Origin: CBDCVA01 sp965222935 [NCBI: Candidatus Latescibacterota bacterium]
GTDB lineage: Bacteria; Latescibacterota; CBDCVA01
DNA length: 64,000 nt
NCBI GenBank assembly: GCA_965222935.1
Contig: CBDCVA010000001.1
Span: forward strand, 248,001-312,000
Direction: 5' to 3'
This document shows, piece after piece, positions 15,073 through 24,144 of this stretch (position 1 is the stretch's first letter; every line of letters begins with the position of its first letter). Under the pieces are notes generated by a model. That model saw nothing but the letters and a program-made list of their open reading frames with translations, had not been told where the DNA came from and did not search any database. Made by a program: the position numbers and the translations under genes.

Positions 15073-16457
15073 CGTCGGGACTATCCTTCGAGGGGGGTTC
15101 AGGAACATCGGGGACGCTGCAGGCCGGAACGGACTCTAGTGGCGAGGCGGCCGCCCTACCATCCACGGCCGATCCGTGGGCTTACCTTCGCGGTCTCGGC
15201 ACCGTCCTGAGCGCCAACCTCGGTGTCATCGGGCTGGGCTTCGCTAACAACGTCATCCTTGCGCGCGCTCTCGGACCCACCGGCCGCGGGCAGTATGCTG
15301 TCCTGATGACCGCAGTGCTTTTCGCCACCCTCGTCTTGGGCGAGGGGTTGAGGCTTGCCAACGTCCGCGAGTTGGGCCGCGATAGGGCTGGCGCAAAAGC
15401 CTTGCTAGCCAATGGGCTGGTTTATGCTACCTTGATCGGAGGGGTCCTGGTCGCGGGCGTCTGGCTGGCTCGCGGTCCGCTCCTTGGGTTTTTGACGGGC
15501 GTGGAGACGTGGCACCTTGGGACTGCGGCGGGGATCGCCGTGTTAGCGCTGATGTCGCAGCAGACTCAGTCCATCCTCCACGGCCTGGAGGCGTTCACCG
15601 CGTACGCTCTGGTGCCCTTGACCTGGACGGCCGTGGCTCTGGCGGGCAACGCGGTTGTTCTTTACGGTCTGGGGGCTGGCCTGACCGCTGTGATGCTCGT
15701 CTGGGCCTTGGCGACTGCGGCGGGGCTGTGTTTGGGCCTGGTGATCCTGCGTAGGCGAATCGTCTCCCCCCAAGGGTTCTCCTGGCGAACCCTGCGCACG
15801 GCTCTGCCCGTCGCCTCCCGCGCGACCAGCGGCAACATCCTGCTCTTCGCGCTCCGGCGCCTGGACCTCCTTGTCGTCAACCGGCTGGTGGGCACGGGTT
15901 TGTCGGGAGTCTACAGTATCGCCGTAGTTTTCGCACAGTTCGCCCAGATGTTCGCCAATTACGCCGGTCAGGTCCTATTCCCTATGGCGAGCCGGGGCGG
16001 TGGCGGCCAGGCGGATCTGCTGACAGCGCGTATTGCCCGCATGCTTCTAGCGCTCGCCCTGCTGGGTGGGATCGGGTTCGCCCTTGTGGGACGGCCCGTG
16101 ATCGCGGCGTTCTTCGGCCCGTCGTTCGCTGGCGCGTACGTTCCCCTCGTGGCCATGCTTCCAGGCGTGGCGGCTTTCGCCTGGGGCTCCATCCTGAACA
16201 CCAATCTGTGGGGACGGGGTTACCCTGCTGTAGCTGTCTGGGCGCCGGCTGTGGCGGTTGGGTTCAACCTGGCCCTGAACGTCCTGCTCGTGCCGCTGTG
16301 GGGCCTTGCCGCTGCGGGCGCGGTGGCCTCCGTCACAGCACTGTTGTGGGCGGCGCTCATCGCTCGGGCCTTCATCCGCGCCAGTGGCGTGGGAGTCGGC
16401 GTCCTGGTGCGGCCTCGCTTGAGCGATTGGACTCACCGTGGCAACGATAACCGATGA
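15069..16457 (+). CDS. polysaccharide flippase (Wzx/MATE-like)
   Basis: A 462-residue integral membrane protein with about 12-14 hydrophobic helices, expected to flip lipid-linked oligosaccharide across the inner membrane. Family features include the N-terminal NLGVIGLGFANNVILAR and ALGPTGRGQYAVL (a Gly-Arg-Gly turn typical of Wzx/RfbX proteins), and the middle RLDLLVVNRLVG followed by GVYSIAVVFA. It starts at GTG 15069 within the end of the chain-length gene and ends in a 4-base overlap with the next glycosyltransferase, so translation is probably coupled. No Wzy-type polymerase is seen nearby. Confidence 0.88.
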   Translation: MTSGLSFEGGSGTSGTLQAGTDSSGEAAALPSTADPWAYLRGLGTVLSANLGVIGLGFANNVILARALGPTGRGQYAVLMTAVLFATLVLGEGLRLANVRELGRDRAGAKALLANGLVYATLIGGVLVAGVWLARGPLLGFLTGVETWHLGTAAGIAVLALMSQQTQSILHGLEAFTAYALVPLTWTAVALAGNAVVLYGLGAGLTAVMLVWALATAAGLCLGLVILRRRIVSPQGFSWRTLRTALPVASRATSGNILLFALRRLDLLVVNRLVGTGLSGVYSIAVVFAQFAQMFANYAGQVLFPMASRGGGGQADLLTARIARMLLALALLGGIGFALVGRPVIAAFFGPSFAGAYVPLVAMLPGVAAFAWGSILNTNLWGRGYPAVAVWAPAVAVGFNLALNVLLVPLWGLAAAGAVASVTALLWAALIARAFIRASGVGVGVLVRPRLSDWTHRGNDNR

Positions 16458-17722
16458 GCCTACCCGATCCGATATCGTCAAGGGGGACACCCCGCGTCGT
16501 CGTTGTCACGCGCCTTTATCCTAACGCGCTCGACCCGACGCATTGCGTCTTTGTGGAGGAGGAGGTGCGCCACTTGGCGCCGCACGCTGATGTCGCGGTC
16601 GTCGCACCGGTGCCGTGGTTCCCTCGCTGGCGGGTCCGCGCCAAATGGTACGCGTTCGCGTGTGTGCCGGGGCGTGAGACGCGTGCCGGGCGGCCGGTCT
16701 TTCACCCGCGCTACCCGGCGCTGCCGTGGCGGCTGGGCTTTCCGGCGATGGGGGCGGTGCTCGCCCGCGCCATCATGCGGGGACCGAGCGGTTCGGCCCT
16801 GAGGGCCTGCGACCTCGTCCACACGCACTTCGCCTTCCCCGATGGTGTTGGTGCCGCGCTGGTCGCTTCGCGGCTGGGATTGCCGCTGGTGGTCTCTCTA
16901 CATGGTAGTGACTTGAACTCCTACGGCCGGAACCGCTGGCTTGCGCCCCAGATTCGCTGGGCGTTTCAGCGATGCAGCGCGATCCTTGCGCCGAGCCAGG
17001 ACCTCGTCCGTAAAGCGATGGCGCTCGGCGCTCCATCCGAGCGCGTGCATTGCGTGCCCAACGGCTTCGATCCACTTCGCTTCGCGCCTCAGGACCGACG
17101 TGCGGCTTGTGAACGTCTGGGGCTCGATGGTCAGAGGCCTCGGGTGATTTATGTTGGCAACTTCGTGCGCGTCAAGGGTTTGGATACGCTTCTGCACGCT
17201 TGGCCTGAGGTGGCGAGGGCACTTCCCGACGCCGAACTCGTTCTGCTTGGCCGCCGTGGGCCTGGGTACGACGAGGTGGATGCCGAAGGGCTGGCCGCGC
17301 GCCTGGATATTGGCATATCCGTCCGGGTCGTCGAGCGCACGGATAATGCCGCGGTGGCCACATGGCTTGGTGCCTCGGACGTCATAGTCCTGCCCGGTCT
17401 CGCAGAGGGCTTCGGTGTCGCACTCGTCGAAGGGCTCGCGTGTGGTCTACGCGCGGTGGCCACGCGCTCGGGGGGAGCCGAAGACATCGTGACCGCCGCC
17501 ACCGGCAGGCTCGTGTCGGTTGGAGACACTCGCGCCTTGGCTGAGGCGTTAGCCACTGAGTTAACTACGCGGGCTAGTCAAGACCGAGAGGCAATCGCGG
17601 CGCGCGCTAGAAGTCGGTTCGCCTACCCTGAGATCGCTCGCAGGATCTCCGAGGTCTACGGGGCGGTTCTCGGATGGGCCACCGAGAGCCCGGCTACCTC
17701 CACGGCTGTTGGGGCGGGTTGA
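16454..17722 (+). CDS. glycosyltransferase family 4 (GT-B)
   Basis: Predicted cytoplasmic sugar transferase of 422 residues that extends the lipid-linked oligosaccharide. The N-terminal Rossmann domain contains LVHTHFAFPDG and LPLVVSLHGSDLN; the nucleotide-sugar-binding C-terminal domain has VPNGFDPLRF, IYVGNFVRVKGLDTLL and the catalytic-region EGFGVALVEGLACG with the two Glu residues of the EX7E motif. The donor and acceptor cannot be inferred. ATG 16454 overlaps the flippase stop. Confidence 0.9.
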   Translation: MSLPDPISSRGTPRVVVVTRLYPNALDPTHCVFVEEEVRHLAPHADVAVVAPVPWFPRWRVRAKWYAFACVPGRETRAGRPVFHPRYPALPWRLGFPAMGAVLARAIMRGPSGSALRACDLVHTHFAFPDGVGAALVASRLGLPLVVSLHGSDLNSYGRNRWLAPQIRWAFQRCSAILAPSQDLVRKAMALGAPSERVHCVPNGFDPLRFAPQDRRAACERLGLDGQRPRVIYVGNFVRVKGLDTLLHAWPEVARALPDAELVLLGRRGPGYDEVDAEGLAARLDIGISVRVVERTDNAAVATWLGASDVIVLPGLAEGFGVALVEGLACGLRAVATRSGGAEDIVTAATGRLVSVGDTRALAEALATELTTRASQDREAIAARARSRFAYPEIARRISEVYGAVLGWATESPATSTAVGAG

Positions 17723-17728
17723 ACGGTC

Positions 17729-19009
17729 GTGCGCATCTTACACGTACTGCCGCATTCGGTGCCCCATCTTGATGGAAGCGCCGTGCGCAGCAAAGCCATC
17801 GCGGACGCCCAGCGGGCGCTTGGCTGGGAGCCTCTGGTCGTGACTTCGCCTAAGCACGGGGCTGCGAGCGGAGAGGAGCGGATCGACGGTGTCCGGTATA
17901 TGCGGACGGGCGCGAACGTTGTAGGCGCGGCGTGGAGGCAGCTATGGGCCCTCAAGCGTGCGGTCGCCAACCTCGTCGCGCGCGAGCGTGTGGATGTCGT
18001 CCACGCCCATACGCCGAGCTTGTGCGGCCTGGCGAGCTTGTGGGCCCTTCGCGGGGCACCGACGCCGGTCGTCTACGAGGTCCGCGGCTTCTACGAGGAC
18101 AACGCTGTCGCTGCGGGCGAGTATGGTGCCAGCTCTCTTGCATACAGGGCTCGCCGTGCCTCGGAGACTGCGGTGCTGCGGGGTGCCGATGCCGTCGTGA
18201 CCATCTCGGACGGGTTGCATGGGGACGTTGTCCGTCGGGGCGTGGCGCAGGAGCGAGTGTTCGTCGTGCCCAACGGGGTGAACGTCGATCGATTTGCGGA
18301 TCCGATACCCCAGCCTGGGTTGGGAGCGTCGCTGGGTCTATCGGGCTGCACAGTGCTGGCGTACATTGGCAATGTGAAATGGCCCTATGAGGGCCTACCG
18401 CTGTTGATTGAGGCCCTGCCGCGCATCACTGCCGCTGTGCCTGGCGCGCGGCTTTTGCTCGTCGGCGGGACGAACCCCCAGATGGAGGCGGTGATCGCAC
18501 GTATGGGTTGCGAGCGCTGGGTGGTTCGCGCGGGCCGCGTGCCCTTCGAGGCCATCGGGGCCTACTATTCGCTCGCCGATATATGCGTTTATCCGCGCCT
18601 GCGGACGCGCCTGACGGACCTGGTCACGCCGCTCAAACCGCTAGAGGCCATGGCGGCGGGAGTGGCCGTCGTCGCAAGCGATGTGGGCGGCCTGCGCGAA
18701 CTGGTCCGAAATGGGGACACGGGCGTCCTCTTTCCGGCTGAGGACTCGGTAGCACTGGCGGATCGGTGTATAGAGCTTGCGAAAAACGAGCGGATGCGAC
18801 AGATTTTGGGAGAGCACGCCAAGGCATTCGTTCGAGCGGAGCGCGAGTGGGACGATCTATCGGCGCGTTACACTGAAGTGTACGCCTGCGCTCGGGAGAC
18901 CTGCCCGCGTCGCTGGCACTGGGCTCGGGCGCCTTTTCGTTCGCGGCCTAAACCGGCCGCACGGTCGGCGACTGAGTTGGAATTTACAGCTGTGAGGGGA
19001 GAGATGTGA
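17729..19009 (+). CDS. glycosyltransferase family 4, resembling the exosortase-A-associated type
   Basis: Glycosyltransferase of 426 residues. Beyond the general GT-B motifs (VVPNGVNVDRF, GVAVVASDVGG) it has the features I associate with the family found beside exosortase A systems: an opening MRILHVLPHSVPHLDGSAVR, LVVTSPKHG, VVYEVRGFYED, and YPRLRTRLTDLVTPLKPLEA. This assignment is from memory of the family, not a search. The start is GTG 17729. After the catalytic domain it has a basic tail of about 45 residues. The last codons overlap the radical SAM gene by 4 bases. Confidence 0.87.
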   Translation: MRILHVLPHSVPHLDGSAVRSKAIADAQRALGWEPLVVTSPKHGAASGEERIDGVRYMRTGANVVGAAWRQLWALKRAVANLVARERVDVVHAHTPSLCGLASLWALRGAPTPVVYEVRGFYEDNAVAAGEYGASSLAYRARRASETAVLRGADAVVTISDGLHGDVVRRGVAQERVFVVPNGVNVDRFADPIPQPGLGASLGLSGCTVLAYIGNVKWPYEGLPLLIEALPRITAAVPGARLLLVGGTNPQMEAVIARMGCERWVVRAGRVPFEAIGAYYSLADICVYPRLRTRLTDLVTPLKPLEAMAAGVAVVASDVGGLRELVRNGDTGVLFPAEDSVALADRCIELAKNERMRQILGEHAKAFVRAEREWDDLSARYTEVYACARETCPRRWHWARAPFRSRPKPAARSATELEFTAVRGEM

Positions 19010-20097
19010 CGATGGATCGCTGGGTGAACCGAGGGCTGGCGCTCTATTCCAGTCTCCGCCGTGGAGAAGGGGCTCCCAATCGGCCGCTCCACCTTCAGAT
19101 TGAGCCGACCAGCCGGTGCAACCTAGCCTGCTCATTCTGCAGCCGGACGAACTCGGTGACGATCGGTTCTGACATGGACCTTGACCAGTATCTCGTTCTT
19201 TTGCGCGAGGTGCAGCCCGAACGCGTGACCTGGGCGGGCCGCGGCGAACCCTTCATGGCCAAGCGCATCTTCGATATGGTTCGTGCTGCCAAGCGCGTGG
19301 GTGCGATGACCACCGTGACGACCAACTTCACCATGGGCCCGGCCATTGCGGCGAAGGTCATCGATGCGGGTCTTGATTTCCTACGCGTCTCCATCGACGC
19401 CTCCAGCCCCGAGCGTTACCTTCAAGTCCGCGGCGCGGACTTCTACGACCGGATCATCCTCGGGCTTGAACGCGTCCGCGACGAGAAGGCCCGTCGGGGT
19501 AGCAAGACCCCTGCGGTCGGTTTCGAGTACGTCCTGATGAAGGACAATGTGGACGACGCCATGGGCGTGCTCAAGATGGCTCCCGATTACGGCGTCGAGC
19601 GCGTGCACTTCCGTCTGCCGGGCCTGGTCGGGATCGAAGACCGCACCGAGACGATCATCGGAGGCCTATCGGTCGACGGCTACGCCCAACTGCTCAGCCG
19701 CCTCAAAGATGTCATTCCGCCCTCGCTCCAGACCAACCTCGAGCTTCTTGAAGCGCATCTGCAACGCCACTGGAAAGGCTACGCATATTCGGGCGTGGAG
19801 GCCGCCGGTGAGGTCCAGGAAACCGAGAGCACCTGCGTGATGCCCTGGCTTCAACTCTATGTCTCCGCCGAGGGCGAGACCAGTCCTTGCTGCGCGCTCC
19901 ACATGGACGAGCAGTACAACTTCGGCAACATCTTCGAAGGGGGCTTCCAGGCGACGTGGCATGGCCCCGAGTGGCGCGAGATGCGAAAGCGGATGGCTGG
20001 CGGCCCCAAACCCTTCGAGAGCTGCTATCAATGCATGTCTAATTCGCTCACCTATCTCACGAAGAAATCGCGCGTCCTCTTCGGTCGGACACGTTGA
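19006..20097 (+). CDS. radical SAM protein with C-terminal SPASM-type cluster
   Basis: A 363-residue radical S-adenosylmethionine enzyme. The [4Fe-4S] motif CNLACSFC lies at Cys38, Cys42 and Cys45, after PLHLQIEPTSR. The middle has WAGRGEPFMAKRIFDMV, the usual Gly-Glu-Pro motif. The C-terminal region has further cysteines (STCVMPW, TSPCCALHMD, SCYQC) plus NFGNIFEGGFQATWHGPEW, matching an auxiliary-cluster SPASM/twitch domain. The start may be GTG 19006 or ATG 19012, both after AGGGGAGAG. It lies between glycosyltransferases, so a role in modifying a sugar, lipid carrier or peptide linked to the polysaccharide is an inference; I cannot name the substrate. Confidence 0.9.
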   Translation: MTMDRWVNRGLALYSSLRRGEGAPNRPLHLQIEPTSRCNLACSFCSRTNSVTIGSDMDLDQYLVLLREVQPERVTWAGRGEPFMAKRIFDMVRAAKRVGAMTTVTTNFTMGPAIAAKVIDAGLDFLRVSIDASSPERYLQVRGADFYDRIILGLERVRDEKARRGSKTPAVGFEYVLMKDNVDDAMGVLKMAPDYGVERVHFRLPGLVGIEDRTETIIGGLSVDGYAQLLSRLKDVIPPSLQTNLELLEAHLQRHWKGYAYSGVEAAGEVQETESTCVMPWLQLYVSAEGETSPCCALHMDEQYNFGNIFEGGFQATWHGPEWREMRKRMAGGPKPFESCYQCMSNSLTYLTKKSRVLFGRTR

Positions 20098-20106
20098 GTA
20101 GGATGC

Positions 20107-20129
20107 CGTCCTAAGCTTGACGAAGGACG
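20107..20129. repeat. dispersed palindrome, copy 3
   Basis: CGTCCTAAGCTTGACGAAGG followed by ACG; CGTCCT and AGGACG form a perfect 6-bp stem. It is the best-conserved of the three copies (also 196-218 and 6153-6175) and sits in the 116-base gap between the radical SAM gene and the next glycosyltransferase. In an otherwise tightly packed operon this gap holds nothing else recognisable; the hairpin could protect or attenuate the mRNA. Confidence 0.6.
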
Positions 20130-20213
20130 TCGGTCGCGGCGTGCTCAGCGGTAAGGCGATGATCGCCACGCCCAACGTCGACGTGCTGGGTACCACGACA
20201 GCGAGGACATCCG

Positions 20214-21443
20214 GTGGCGCGACCGCTTGAGATCTTGCTGCTAACGCCCCGTTTTCCCTATCCTCCGCACAGGGGTGACAAACTGAAGATCTACAACATC
20301 GTCAAGCGCCTCGCGTCCCGGCACGCTGTGCACCTGCTCGCGTTCATCAGTTCTCGGAAGGAGCTCGACCACACCGAAGCACTCCGGCCCTACTGCGAAT
20401 CGATTGAGACGGTTCATCTGCCGACCTGGCATTCCCGTCTGAGCTGCGCCTTACGCGCCCTGTACTCCGCACCTTTGCAGGTCTCCTACTATGCCTCCAG
20501 CAAGATGCACGCTGCCCTGTCAAGGGCTTTGGCCCGCCAGCGATTCGACGTGATCCACACACATCTGATCCGGCTAGCACAGTACACCTGGTCACTTGAT
20601 GGCATCCCCCGCGTACTCGACCTCACCGATGCGATGTCGCTCTACCTGAGCCGCTTCATCGCCTCGGACGCCGCGTCGTTCAAACGGCCTTTCCTCGCCT
20701 GGGAATGGCGCAAGATGTGCCGCTACGAGCGAATCCTCGAGGCGTTCGATTGCTGTCTGGTGTGCTCCGAGATCGATCGGCAGGCGCTTCTGGCTAATGC
20801 GCCCGGCACGCGCGTGGAGATTACACCCAATGGGGTGGACCTCGACTACTTCTCGGTGGATCATACGGAGAGAAACAGCCACGTCGTCGCCTATATCGGC
20901 AACATGGCTTTCGCGCCCAATGCTGACGGCATCCTGTACTTTGCGCGCTCCATCTGGCCGCGAATCCTCCGTGATGTACCGGACGCGCAGCTTTGGATCG
21001 TGGGTCAGGATCCTCCCAGGAGGGTGCGTCGCCTTGGCGAACAGGCGAGCGTCCGCGTGACAGGCACCGTCCCGGATATCCGTGACTATTATCTTCGCAG
21101 CGCGGTGATCGTCTGTCCTACCCGCTTCGGTGCGGGCACGCTCAACAAGGTACTCGAGCCGCTGGCACTGGGATTGCCCGTGGTCGCGTCCAGCGTTGCT
21201 GCGGAAGGTCTGGACGTGCGTCGGGACGATGCCTTGCTCGTCGCCGACGACCCCGAAAACTTCGCCCGACGCGTCGTGGATGTCCTGCGTGACCCCGCAA
21301 TGGGGCGCCGCCTCGGCGCCTGCGGCCAGGCCGCCGTACGGGCCAAGTACGGCTGGGACCGGAGCGTCGCTAAGCTGGAATCCGTCTACTACGGACTTGT
21401 GGATCGGGACACGGGTGGAGAGGGGGACGATGCGACGCGTTAA
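20214..21443 (+). CDS. glycosyltransferase, resembling the EpsH/exosortase-associated type
   Basis: GT-B glycosyltransferase of 409 residues. It begins LLLTPRFPYPPHRGDKLKIYN and continues with the long alpha-helical insert including SYYASSKMHAALSRA and DLTDAMSLYLSRF; this layout is what I recall for the sugar-transferase family associated with PEP-CTERM/EpsH systems. The nucleotide-binding half has ITPNGVDLDYF, YIGNMAFAPNADGI and GAGTLNKVLEPLALGLPVVA. The start is GTG 20214. The 3' end overlaps the next gene by 14 bases. Confidence 0.87.
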   Translation: MARPLEILLLTPRFPYPPHRGDKLKIYNIVKRLASRHAVHLLAFISSRKELDHTEALRPYCESIETVHLPTWHSRLSCALRALYSAPLQVSYYASSKMHAALSRALARQRFDVIHTHLIRLAQYTWSLDGIPRVLDLTDAMSLYLSRFIASDAASFKRPFLAWEWRKMCRYERILEAFDCCLVCSEIDRQALLANAPGTRVEITPNGVDLDYFSVDHTERNSHVVAYIGNMAFAPNADGILYFARSIWPRILRDVPDAQLWIVGQDPPRRVRRLGEQASVRVTGTVPDIRDYYLRSAVIVCPTRFGAGTLNKVLEPLALGLPVVASSVAAEGLDVRRDDALLVADDPENFARRVVDVLRDPAMGRRLGACGQAAVRAKYGWDRSVAKLESVYYGLVDRDTGGEGDDATR

Positions 21444-22836
21444 GGGCTTGGTGCTTCTGATTGTCGCTGACCTCGTAAGCCTGAACCTGGCTCTCGTCGT
21501 CGCTCACTGGCTGGCCTTTCATATTGGCTTGGGAGGACCGCGGCGGTTCTATCCGCTCGCCAGCTACTTCCCCGAGCCGGCGCTCGTGATCAGCGTCATA
21601 TGGCTTTTGATTTTTGCCTTCTTCGGCCTTTATCGCCTCAACAGGCACCCCCCCTTCTCCGACCAGTTCGTCACCCTGTTCAAGGCGACCATGATCGGGG
21701 GGCTGTTCTTCTTCTTCGTCTCCTACGACCCCGCCGATCCTCTGCCGCCCACGCGAGTGGTGATGCTGACCTATGGGTTTATCCTATTGACGCTCGTGGC
21801 CGGTGGGAGACTCGTGGTCGATCGTGTGCGGCGCGCCGTCCTGTCCAGCGGGATCGGTGTTACGCCCTGCCTCATCGTCGGCGAGGGCGAGCCGGGCCGG
21901 GCTCTCTATAGGCAGATCCAGCGCTCTCCGGAGCTGGGACTCGCCGTCGTCGGCATTATCGCTGAGGATGCGGCCGCCCATCCGGTGCTGACACCCTCAG
22001 CGCCGCCCATCCTGGGGGGGCTTGAGACCTTGCCCGAGTTCGTGAGCCAGCACCGCGTAGAAGAGGTTTTCATCGCCATGGTCCAGAGCTCCCGCGAGCG
22101 CATTCTGGAGGCCGTTTCACGCTGTCCGACCACCTCGGTCCACTTCCACATCATCCCCGACCTCAACGATATCCTGAGCGGGTACGCCCGTGGCGCTTCC
22201 CTGAATGGCCTGTCCCTGGTCGAGCTATGGCCCGAACGCATGCCCTTCTGGGAGCGGAACGCCAAACGCATATTCGACGTTCTCAGCTCGGTTGCCGTTC
22301 TCGTGGGCGGCGCGCCCGTATGGCTTCTCGTGGCCCTGGCCATCAAACTGGACTCTCGCGGCCCAGTGTTTTTCCGGCAGAAGCGCGTGGGCAAAAATGG
22401 TGGTGAGTTCACCATCTGTAAATTCCGGTCGATGGTCGCCGATGCCGAGCGTCATGTAGGACCCGTCTGGGCGACCGAGAACGATGAGCGAATGACGCGC
22501 GTGGGCCGGTTCTTACGCAAGATGCGCCTGGACGAGGTGCCGCAGCTATGGAACATTCTCGTGGGCGAGATGAGCCTGGTGGGTCCCCGACCGGAGCGAC
22601 CCTACTTCGTCGCCAAGTTGGAGCAGGAGATCCCGTATTACCGTCAGCGCCTGCGAGTCTCCCCCGGCGTGACCGGCCAGGCCCAAGTCGAGCACCACTA
22701 CGACCGCTCCGTTGACGATGTGCGCGAGAAACTCAAATGGGACTTGTACTACATTGAGAATATGTCGCTCAGGATGGACTTCAAAATTCTGCTCAGGACC
22801 GTCAACGTCGTGCTGCGAGGGAGGGGCGCGCATTGA
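21430..22836 (+). CDS. polyprenyl-phosphate sugar-phosphate transferase (WcaJ-like)
   Basis: Initiates polysaccharide synthesis by moving a sugar-1-phosphate onto undecaprenyl phosphate. ATG 21430 is set by GGAGAGGGGGA just upstream; a longer reading frame exists but lies in the preceding gene. The 468 residues have four to five N-terminal helices, a Rossmann-like middle ([17 protein letters not shown]) and the C-terminal catalytic domain: [59 protein letters not shown] and [10 protein letters not shown]. Although it catalyses the first sugar step, it is the last gene of the polysaccharide block, and its stop overlaps the kinase start by 4 bases. Confidence 0.93.
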   Translation: MRRVKGLVLLIVADLVSLNLALVVAHWLAFHIGLGGPRRFYPLASYFPEPALVISVIWLLIFAFFGLYRLNRHPPFSDQFVTLFKATMIGGLFFFFVSYDPADPLPPTRVVMLTYGFILLTLVAGGRLVVDRVRRAVLSSGIGVTPCLIVGEGEPGRALYRQIQRSPELGLAVVGIIAEDAAAHPVLTPSAPPILGGLETLPEFVSQHRVEEVFIAMVQSSRERILEAVSRCPTTSVHFHIIPDLNDILSGYARGASLNGLSLVELWPERMPFWERNAKRIFDVLSSVAVLVGGAPVWLLVALAIKLDSRGPVFFRQKRVGKNGGEFTICKFRSMVADAERHVGPVWATENDERMTRVGRFLRKMRLDEVPQLWNILVGEMSLVGPRPERPYFVAKLEQEIPYYRQRLRVSPGVTGQAQVEHHYDRSVDDVREKLKWDLYYIENMSLRMDFKILLRTVNVVLRGRGAH

Positions 22837-24098
22837 GGCGTTTGGGGAGGGCGCTCAGGCGGCGCACGAGTCTGCATCTTGGTCCCAAGGGCAAGGCGGG
22901 GCTTTACTCCTTCGCCGTACTGTCGGTGGCGGCTTTCATCCTGCACACTCAGTACACCGTGAACGAGCTCCGCGAGAACGCCAAGGTGGTAGCGGAGACC
23001 TACGCCAAGATCATCGCGGCGACGGCGTCGGATGTGACATACGACCGCGAGGTAGACGCCGTCTTCGACGAGATCGACCGCAAGACCGACTTCCCGATGA
23101 TCATGACCGACGCCAGCACCGGCGAGCCCAAGTTCTGGCGCGGCCTCGGCCCACTTCAGCATGAAGACAGTCCCTCAGCACAGCGCGGCCGGCGGCAGCT
23201 CGCGCGAAAGTTCGACCGTGAGAACGATCCCATCCCCTTCAAAGTCAAGAGCCTCAACCGGACGCTCACGGCGACATTGCACTATGGCGATTCACCCCTC
23301 ATCGCTCGCTTGAGGTGGCTGCCCTACGTAGAGGTGGGGGTTATCGCGCTTTGCATCCTCGTTGGCTTCCTGGGCTTTCGCAACATCAAGAACGCTGAGC
23401 AACGGCTCCTGTGGATCGGCATGGCCAAGGAGACGGCCCATCAGATGGGCACACCGCTCTCATCGCTCTATGGCTGGCTCGAGATCTTGCGTGCGCGGCT
23501 AGAAGACTTACCGGGATCCGCCAACGGGGCGGCAGGGGCGGCTGTGCCTGTCCTCGACGATATGGAACACGATTTAGAGAGCCTGAGCAGAGTCGCTGCC
23601 CGCTTCAATAGGATCGGGTCGATGCCCGAGGTAGAGCCGTCCGCGCTCGATGCTGTCCTGATCGGGACCGTCGAGTACTTTAGGGCGCGTCTGCCCCGGC
23701 GCGGCGGGAGCGTGACGATAGATATGCATTGTGAGCCGCTTCCGCCCGTGGCTATCAACCGGGAGCTTTTGAGTTGGGCGTTCGAGAATATCGTCAAGAA
23801 CGCCGTTGACGCCGTGGATGGTCACCACGGGCGAATCGAGGTCAGTGCGGGGTTGGCGCAAGACGGGCGTCACGTCCGCATCGATTTTCGCGACAACGGT
23901 AGGGGGATGAGCGTCAAAGATCAAAAGTACATCTTCGAGCCCGGGCGCACGACCAAGCAGCACGGGTGGGGCCTGGGGCTCACGCTCGCCCGGCGGATCG
24001 TCGAGGAGTACCATGACGGCCACATCTTCGTGTTCGACAGCAAGCGCGACGTTGGGACGACGATCGAAGTTCTCTTGCCCATCCACTCGGCGGCATGA
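22833..24098 (+). CDS. porY: sensor histidine kinase, PorY-like
   Basis: Membrane kinase of 421 residues. It has two membrane segments (about 23-40 and 168-185) around a periplasmic sensor region, a phospho-acceptor segment GMAKETAHQMGTPLSSLYGW with His203, and an ATPase domain with ENIVKNAVDAV, DNGRGM and a C-terminal GWGLGLTLARRIV. The H-box AKETAHQMGTPLSSL followed by GWLE is the form I associate with PorY-type kinases of the FCB group. It starts at TTG 22833, overlapping the sugar-transferase stop (TTGA), and the PorX-like gene follows 46 bases later. The symbol is by motif and context; no alignment was made. Confidence 0.85.
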   Translation: MRRLGRALRRRTSLHLGPKGKAGLYSFAVLSVAAFILHTQYTVNELRENAKVVAETYAKIIAATASDVTYDREVDAVFDEIDRKTDFPMIMTDASTGEPKFWRGLGPLQHEDSPSAQRGRRQLARKFDRENDPIPFKVKSLNRTLTATLHYGDSPLIARLRWLPYVEVGVIALCILVGFLGFRNIKNAEQRLLWIGMAKETAHQMGTPLSSLYGWLEILRARLEDLPGSANGAAGAAVPVLDDMEHDLESLSRVAARFNRIGSMPEVEPSALDAVLIGTVEYFRARLPRRGGSVTIDMHCEPLPPVAINRELLSWAFENIVKNAVDAVDGHHGRIEVSAGLAQDGRHVRIDFRDNGRGMSVKDQKYIFEPGRTTKQHGWGLGLTLARRIVEEYHDGHIFVFDSKRDVGTTIEVLLPIHSAA

Positions 24099-24144
24099 GG
24101 GCGGTCCGGAGCAGGTTTCGAAGCAGGATGCGTGAGGCCGAGCG

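Noticed and set aside
21130-21429. N-terminal extension of the sugar-phosphate transferase by 100 residues
   Set aside because: The extension lies in another frame of the preceding glycosyltransferase, is Arg/Ser/Pro-rich and precedes a strong ribosome site and membrane start at 21430.
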